Source: an uncultured Planctomycetaceae bacterium (GTDB taxonomy: Bacteria > Planctomycetota > Planctomycetia > Planctomycetales > Planctomycetaceae). Taken from it: 9,515 nt of DNA. This document shows, one piece after another, positions 5,610 through 9,515 of the stretch. The position numbers and the translations under genes are program-made. Location: NCBI GenBank assembly GCA_903921605.1, contig CAIXQV010000512.1, positions 1 through 9,515 on the forward strand. The letters are read 5' to 3'. Below the pieces are notes generated by a model. The model was given only the letters and a program-made list of their open reading frames with translations. It was not told the origin of the DNA and searched no databases. Each line of letters starts with the position of its first letter. The first letter of the stretch is position 1.

Positions 5610-6572
5610 TCAGCGGTTTCGCCATAGATGGGAATCATCCACCTCGAGCACCCGAATCGCCTCTGCGATGTCATCACGAAATCGCTTCGCATCGACGGGA
5701 TATCCCTGAGTCGGTTTCAGGCCCGGGACATGCGTCGCCCAGAATTCATTGAATTGATGCATCAAGACTTCTCGAAGGTACTTCGAGACCATCGACGACA
5801 GGGCCACCGGCAGCAGTTCTTCGGCCCGAGTCCTGAAGCAAAACTCAATCCGCCCCATCCGATAACGCGATCGTTCACGCCCCTCTTCCATCCGGAAAAC
5901 AAACTGATCATCGAAGTGAGAGGCAATTAATTCATCGTATCGGTTCCGACCACCATGCTTATCACAAACCACGAAAACTGACGCGTCATCGTCAGTAAAT
6001 TGATCGACAAGCTCACGCACAAGTTCCATGGTCGCATTTGAAAGAACCACGCCTTTGGAATCCGATTCGGCAACCCGCTGATTGAACTCTTTGGGAAACA
6101 TGATTCGACTGCGAATTCCCAGCAGACGAATCTGCTTCTGAAGCATCACGTCAGCCAGTGTCTGCTGCCATTCAAGAATATGATCTTCACTGGCATCACA
6201 GGGCAGAGACTTTCCCGGAGTCGAATTCCACGCTTCTTCCTGATAGAGAGTCGTGAAATTGGCTCCGGAGATCCCCTGACATAACTCGTCAATTGTCGAC
6301 ACAGGACAATCCAGAGTGCGAAGAAATGCGAGGACCGCAACCTCCAGATCTTCAAGCCCATCACCGGAAGAATAGACTTGTTTCGAATCGGCAACGAACA
6401 GCCTCTGATCACCTCGAGTCGGCGCGTTCGTCACAACTTTGCTGAACTCTTCCCAGAGTGAGGCTGGTTCGACACCTTCAGGAATCTCCCAGGCAGTCGC
6501 TGTCACGGTGAGTGGTCCGAGATTCGGACCGTAGCCAGCTTCATCCGTTCCAATCAGCAGACGACGAGACAT
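5610..6572 (-). CDS. Divergent RNase HII-like protein with large insertion
   Basis: A 320-residue protein of the RNase H fold. The first strand carries GTDEAGYGPNLGPL, with D10-E11 in the DEAGRGPxxGP context that defines type 2 RNases H, enzymes that cut RNA in RNA/DNA hybrids. A DSK motif (62-64) is present as in RNase HII, D204 lies at the end of a hydrophobic strand (VFVVCDKHGG), E251 follows, and SMVSKYLRE (260-268) corresponds to the SIxAKxxRD helix, with Glu268 where Asp is usual. GYPVD (290-294) resembles the family's GYPT motif. RNase HII is normally near 200 residues; the extra length is mainly an insertion between DSK and D204. It is the last gene of a three-gene unit, 36 bp after the hydrolase stop. 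The start codon has only a weak upstream GGAAA. It may be a second RNase HII-like paralogue rather than the housekeeping enzyme; activity is inferred. Confidence 0.83.
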   Translation of the reverse strand: MSRRLLIGTDEAGYGPNLGPLTVTATAWEIPEGVEPASLWEEFSKVVTNAPTRGDQRLFVADSKQVYSSGDGLEDLEVAVLAFLRTLDCPVSTIDELCQGISGANFTTLYQEEAWNSTPGKSLPCDASEDHILEWQQTLADVMLQKQIRLLGIRSRIMFPKEFNQRVAESDSKGVVLSNATMELVRELVDQFTDDDASVFVVCDKHGGRNRYDELIASHFDDQFVFRMEEGRERSRYRMGRIEFCFRTRAEELLPVALSSMVSKYLREVLMHQFNEFWATHVPGLKPTQGYPVDAKRFRDDIAEAIRVLEVDDSHLWRNR

Positions 6573-6608
6573 TCCGGCGAGGTTTCCAAAGGGAATCGTC
6601 GATGCGAC

Positions 6609-7475
6609 TCAGGACAATGACTCAAGAAATGCGCTGACCTGCATTGATGCCTCTGCCTGCACCTGCCAGTGCAATAAATGTCCGGCTGTGGGGAAATCGA
6701 TGCAGATGCCATCCTTGACCTGCTTCAGGAGACCCGCCGCATCAGTATCCGACAACATTCCGCCTTTCGCAACATCGCCACGAAGAATCAGCAGGGGACA
6801 CTGAATATCCCGCAGGCAAGCTTCAATATCGTATCGTTCAGGCCAATGTCCTTCGAGGATGGCTTCCATCACCGCAGGATCCAGATCGTGCAGGCAGCGA
6901 GCCGTAAACCTCAAGGAGACACCATCACGGACGTCGGAGATTTTCAAAATTCGACCGTCAGAAAATGTCTTCAGCGGTTCATTACCGAACTCAGCCGAAA
7001 TATCAGCCACAGACAAATCTTTGCGGCCGGCCCAACGATGCATCGCCTGAAATGTGGGAAAATAATTCGTCGTCTGCAACTGGTGCCAGTATCCCGGAGA
7101 AGGAGGATCTTCCAGAATGACGGCTGAAACTAACTTCGGTCGACTCGCAGCCAGAGCGATGCTGACTAACGCTCCCAGAGAGTGCCCATAGACCACAAAT
7201 GGTTTGCCGATGGCTTCAGCCGCGGCAATCGCATCTTCAACGTAGTCGACGACTCGATAGCGATTGCCTGCTCGCCCCGACTGTCCGTGCCCACGAAAAT
7301 CGATGGCGCGGATACTAAAGCGATTCGGGAACAGCGTCGCATAGGATGAAAAGGTCCGGCCAGCACGGCCGACACCGTGAAGCATCAGCAGTGTTTCACT
7401 GCCACCGGGCCTAAGATCGAACATGTGAACTCTGACGCCGTCCACTGTCTCCACATGCTCTGAATTCCCGCTCAC
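6609..7475 (-). CDS. Alpha/beta hydrolase
   Basis: A 288-residue alpha/beta-hydrolase-fold protein. The oxyanion-hole segment LMLHGVGRAG is at 31-39, DFRGHGQSG at 59-67, and the nucleophile elbow GHSLG at 97-101 with catalytic Ser99. His266 in FPTAGHLLHW is the expected catalytic histidine. The acid is probably Asp234 in LRGD, or Asp243 in the following MLSDTD loop; I cannot decide from sequence alone. A lid-like helical region lies about 125-200. No signal peptide is present, so it should be cytosolic. The start is GTG with AAGGAGA about 7 nt upstream, overriding alternatives. It lies 10 bp after the STAS gene stop and 36 bp before the RNase HII-like start, so the three genes are almost certainly co-transcribed. 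Substrate is unknown (ester, lactone or similar are typical of the fold). Confidence 0.9.
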   Translation of the reverse strand: MSGNSEHVETVDGVRVHMFDLRPGGSETLLMLHGVGRAGRTFSSYATLFPNRFSIRAIDFRGHGQSGRAGNRYRVVDYVEDAIAAAEAIGKPFVVYGHSLGALVSIALAASRPKLVSAVILEDPPSPGYWHQLQTTNYFPTFQAMHRWAGRKDLSVADISAEFGNEPLKTFSDGRILKISDVRDGVSLRFTARCLHDLDPAVMEAILEGHWPERYDIEACLRDIQCPLLILRGDVAKGGMLSDTDAAGLLKQVKDGICIDFPTAGHLLHWQVQAEASMQVSAFLESLS

Positions 7476-7485
7476 AGATGTCTCC

Positions 7486-7884
7486 TTACTTCTCCGTCAC
7501 ATCAATCTCATGAACTTCAATCATGCGATTCAGCTTCGTGATGGAAAGAACTTCGCGCACATCACGACTGGGGTTAAAGACCTGAACCTTCAGCGGCAGA
7601 CCCGGGATGCGGGTCAACGAGACCAGCAGTCCCAGCATGCCGCTGGGAACCAATCGAACCCCCGTCACATCAAAGGCGACAATCGTTGAGTGATGGGCCT
7701 TCACGAGGTCTGAAATCGCCGCTCGATAATGAGCCGCATTAAACTCTGAGGGAACGTCACTGCCACCAAAACCAAGGACCGTGACTTCTCCGGCACTATA
7801 GACTTTCAGCAGGCCATCTTCTGTCAGGGCAAACTGCTGAGCCAGATCTTCGGCTGCTGTGAGGTCGGCATCACTGTTTTCCAT
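7486..7884 (-). CDS. STAS-domain protein (anti-sigma factor antagonist-like)
   Basis: A 132-residue protein whose residues about 28-130 form a STAS domain, the fold of SpoIIAA-type anti-anti-sigma factors. The strand-loop VAFDVTGVRLVPSGMLGLLVSL holds Ser81 in PSGMLG, the position where SpoIIAA-like proteins have the phosphorylatable Ser of DSSGLG; the preceding Asp and Ser are replaced by Val-Pro, so phospho-regulation is possible but not certain. The first 27 residues are acidic and not part of the fold. The start ATG has a GAGAG about 8 nt upstream. It leads a three-gene unit with the hydrolase and RNase HII-like genes, and is divergent from the C45-type hydrolase gene 237 bp away. No partner serine kinase or sigma factor is adjacent in this window; the ECF sigma at 3722 has its own anti-sigma. 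A pure structural/scaffold role is an alternative. Confidence 0.85.
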   Translation of the reverse strand: MENSDADLTAAEDLAQQFALTEDGLLKVYSAGEVTVLGFGGSDVPSEFNAAHYRAAISDLVKAHHSTIVAFDVTGVRLVPSGMLGLLVSLTRIPGLPLKVQVFNPSRDVREVLSITKLNRMIEVHEIDVTEK

Positions 7885-8121
7885 CGCTTTTACTCTCTGA
7901 ATGGCTCGAGAATTGTAGTCCCACGCTTGTCACCCGAAGTAACTGGTGTCCACAGTCTATACAGAACGGAACGTTTGCTCCAGAATCAGGCCTGAAAACC
8001 TGAAACCGCACGAACGACTGGTCCGTCAGTCACAAAACAGCAGGCATCGAACACAGCTTACGAATACAAATGACTCAATCAACGCCGTCCGAGGATCCCG
8101 GGACGACGAGGAACAATCCCG
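7885..8121. promoter_or_regulatory. Divergent intergenic region between STAS operon and C45-type gene
   Basis: Both flanking genes point away from this 237-bp gap, so it must hold two promoters. Visible elements are only suggestive: TACAAT on the minus strand (complement of 7912-7917) could be a -10 for the STAS operon, and TATACA around 7958 could serve the plus strand, but neither has a convincing -35 at 16-18 bp. Two small inverted repeats occur: GACTG/CAGTC (8016-8020 and 8027-8031) and CGTCC/GGACG just before the ribosome-binding site. The plus-strand SD is GAGGAA at 8108-8113. Confidence 0.35.
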
Positions 8122-9174
8122 ATGATTGCCAATCGTTATCGACATATTGAAGTTTCCGGCAGCCACTTCGAGATTGGTCAGCAGATCGGGGAATCCCTGA
8201 AGGAAGAGCTGAGAGGTTTTGTGGAAACCTCATTGGATCGCATCGCTCAGACTCTGAAGCTGCGCCGCGAAACCGTCTTATCTGTCATTCACCAAAGTAC
8301 TCAATTTGTAAGGAACTGGGCTCCTGACCTGCTCGATGAGCTTTCAGGAGCTTCTCAAAGTTCAGGCCTATCTTTTGATGATCTGATGTTTCTCCAGATC
8401 AGAAATCAGCTCACAGCGGACATGGACAGCGGCTGCACGTCATTCTCTCTTAGAAAAGAACAGCAGCAGATTTCGCTGATCGGCCAAAACTGGGACAACG
8501 ATCCCGCGCTCGATCCGTTTACAGTCGTGCTGACCAGAAGACCCAGCAACAAACCGGCCTTTATGACTGTAACACAGGCCGGACTGATCGCGTACATCGG
8601 AATGAGTGAAGCCGGGATGGCTGCCTGCCTGAATTCTCTGCCAGCCCCGGCGCGCGCTGTGGGCGTTCCGCACTACTTTACGCTGCGGCGAGTTTTTGAA
8701 GGGCAATCACTGAAGCATGCCGTCAGCGTTATCTCGGACGCAACAAGAGCAATCCCAGCCAACATAATGCTCAGCACTCCCGATGGCCCCGCGAACCTGG
8801 AAGTCACGATTGATGACGTGAAAGTGCTCAGACCAGAGGCAGAGGACGTATTGCTCCACACAAATCATTGTCTGCATCCGGATCTCGCTTCCATGAATAG
8901 TCAGTTTCCGGAGCTGATTCAGTCCCGGCCTCGACTGGAACGGATGAGCCAGCTATTGAAGACCGGCGTTTCCTGCGCGAACATGGAAAGTCTGAAGTCC
9001 GCGTTACAGGACCATACGGAGTTCCCGCGATCCGTCTGTCGTCACGCAAATGACGATCCGGGCCACGGCTACTGGAAGACTGTATTTTCTGTGATTATGT
9101 CCGTTGAATCCGGAGAGATGCATATTGCACGGGGCAATCCGTGTGAAGCACCTTATGAGGTTTACGGGTTGTGA
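8122..9174 (+). CDS. C45-family autoproteolytic peptidase/acyltransferase-like Ntn hydrolase
   Basis: A 350-residue protein resembling acyl-CoA:6-aminopenicillanate acyltransferase (peptidase family C45). These enzymes are made as a precursor, cut themselves before a Cys and use that new N-terminal Cys to cleave amide bonds. The N terminus has the family's GSHFEIGQQIGESL. The key segment DSGCTSF places the candidate nucleophile at Cys105, so cleavage between G104 and C105 would give about 104- and 246-residue chains. GQNWDNDP (about 121-128), TQAGLIAYIGMSEAG and HTNHCLHPD are further family-like segments, and ARGNPCEAPYEVY closes the protein. There is no signal peptide, so it should be cytosolic. 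The start ATG has GAGGAA 8 nt upstream. It stands alone on the plus strand, divergent from the STAS operon. The natural substrate is not known; penicillin acylation should not be assumed. Confidence 0.88.
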   Translation: MIANRYRHIEVSGSHFEIGQQIGESLKEELRGFVETSLDRIAQTLKLRRETVLSVIHQSTQFVRNWAPDLLDELSGASQSSGLSFDDLMFLQIRNQLTADMDSGCTSFSLRKEQQQISLIGQNWDNDPALDPFTVVLTRRPSNKPAFMTVTQAGLIAYIGMSEAGMAACLNSLPAPARAVGVPHYFTLRRVFEGQSLKHAVSVISDATRAIPANIMLSTPDGPANLEVTIDDVKVLRPEAEDVLLHTNHCLHPDLASMNSQFPELIQSRPRLERMSQLLKTGVSCANMESLKSALQDHTEFPRSVCRHANDDPGHGYWKTVFSVIMSVESGEMHIARGNPCEAPYEVYGL

Positions 9175-9446
9175 GCCGCCCGCTTGCGGCAGATTCTGCG
9201 GGTCTGGAAGTCCGGAAGAATGGCGATTTGTGAGACGCACAGGCAGCGTTATGGCAGGCATAAAGCGAAAACCCGGCACATCCGGAACAAACCCTACAGT
9301 TTCACAAATTGCCTGACCGATACTTCCGCTATGACCGTCCTGATGCGCAGATTCTGTCGGTGCCACCGCGCAGAAGCTGAACATCAGGAATCGGGAGAAC
9401 ATCAGCGAAGGCAGTGATTTACTGCAGCTTCTCCAAGGATGGATCA
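9175..9446. other. Intergenic region between C45-type gene and signal-peptide gene
   Basis: No convincing gene lies here; open frames on both strands are Arg-rich or overlap the neighbours. Directly after the stop codon, GCCGC (9175-9179) pairs with GCGGC (9186-9190), and an alternative pairing CCCGC/GCGGG (9179-9183 with 9198-9202) is mutually exclusive with it. Neither has a U-run. The 9-mer CAGATTCTG occurs twice (9190-9198 and 9348-9356). The promoter of the following gene is presumably within this stretch but is not recognisable. Confidence 0.4.
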
Positions 9447-9515
9447 ATGCGGATTCGGCACTCACTCAAGGCGTTCGTGCCCTTCATACTCATGCTGGCA
9501 GCCGGGCGCAGCGTC
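9447..9515 (+). CDS. Partial gene: N-terminal signal peptide of an exported protein
   Basis: The last 69 bases encode 23 residues, open to the window edge. The peptide begins MRIRHSLKAF with Arg, Arg, His and Lys as a charged n-region, followed by a hydrophobic core (FVPFILMLAAG), the pattern of a Sec signal peptide. AAGGA at 9435-9439 lies 7 nt before the ATG, a good ribosome-binding site. An in-frame GTG at 9414 could add 11 residues but would bury the signal n-region. The mature protein lies outside the window, so its function cannot be stated. Confidence 0.62.
   Translation, partial: MRIRHSLKAFVPFILMLAAGRSV

Noticed and set aside
9184..9417. 77-residue plus-strand open frame after the C45-type gene
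   Set aside because: The product is strongly Arg/His-biased with no motif, no good ribosome-binding site and no sensible context.
9004..9465. 153-residue minus-strand open frame with a signal-like stretch (FSRFLMFSFCAVA)
   Set aside because: It overlaps the C45-type gene by about 170 bp and also the start of the signal-peptide gene on the opposite strand. The second half is antisense to conserved C45 sequence.

Overview
The window reads as ordinary chromosomal DNA from a member of the Planctomycetes. The main clue is the long secreted-type protein at 1752-3650, which carries the LExRxxLSA (LEPR-XLL-like) N-terminal motif downstream of a basic stretch, a signature common in planctomycetal surface proteins. 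Supporting clues are a RNase HII-like protein with an unusual large insertion, an ECF-type sigma factor with its own small zinc-type anti-sigma factor, and short operons in alternating directions. No rRNA, tRNA, CRISPR array, insertion sequence or phage gene is visible.

Layout. (1) 1-1350, minus strand: a G3E/CobW GTPase with a His-rich metal-binding linker (1350-298), then the first 65 codons of an FMN-binding pyridoxamine-phosphate-oxidase-like protein (197 to the window edge). (2) 1491-4485, plus strand: a doubtful small ORF, the 632-residue LEPR-XLL-type protein, an ECF-like sigma factor and an 89-residue zinc anti-sigma candidate. Three strong inverted repeats sit at decisive places here: over the stop codon of the large gene, over the Shine-Dalgarno of the sigma gene, and inside the anti-sigma gene. 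(3) 5443-4619, minus strand: a protein combining a Swt1-like HEPN domain with an Rx4H motif, two membrane segments and a zinc ribbon. (4) 7884-5610, minus strand: a tight operon of STAS-domain protein, alpha/beta hydrolase and divergent RNase HII-like protein. (5) 8122-9174, plus strand: a C45/acyl-CoA:6-APA acyltransferase-like Ntn hydrolase, divergent from the STAS operon. (6) 9447-9515, plus strand: the start of a new gene with a signal peptide, cut by the window edge.

How the genes may work together. The clearest functional unit is the sigma/anti-sigma pair (2-bp gap), which probably responds to redox or zinc state through a His/Cys zinc site and is linked to the upstream surface-type gene. 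The HEPN-2TM-zinc-ribbon protein and the RNase HII-like protein are neighbours on the same strand and both are predicted nucleic-acid cleaving or binding proteins, but the 166-bp gap leaves co-transcription open. The GTPase plus flavoprotein pair may share a metal- or cofactor-related role. The candidates most worth testing as something new are the membrane HEPN protein, the divergent RNase H family protein, and the hairpin-studded sigma/anti-sigma transcript.
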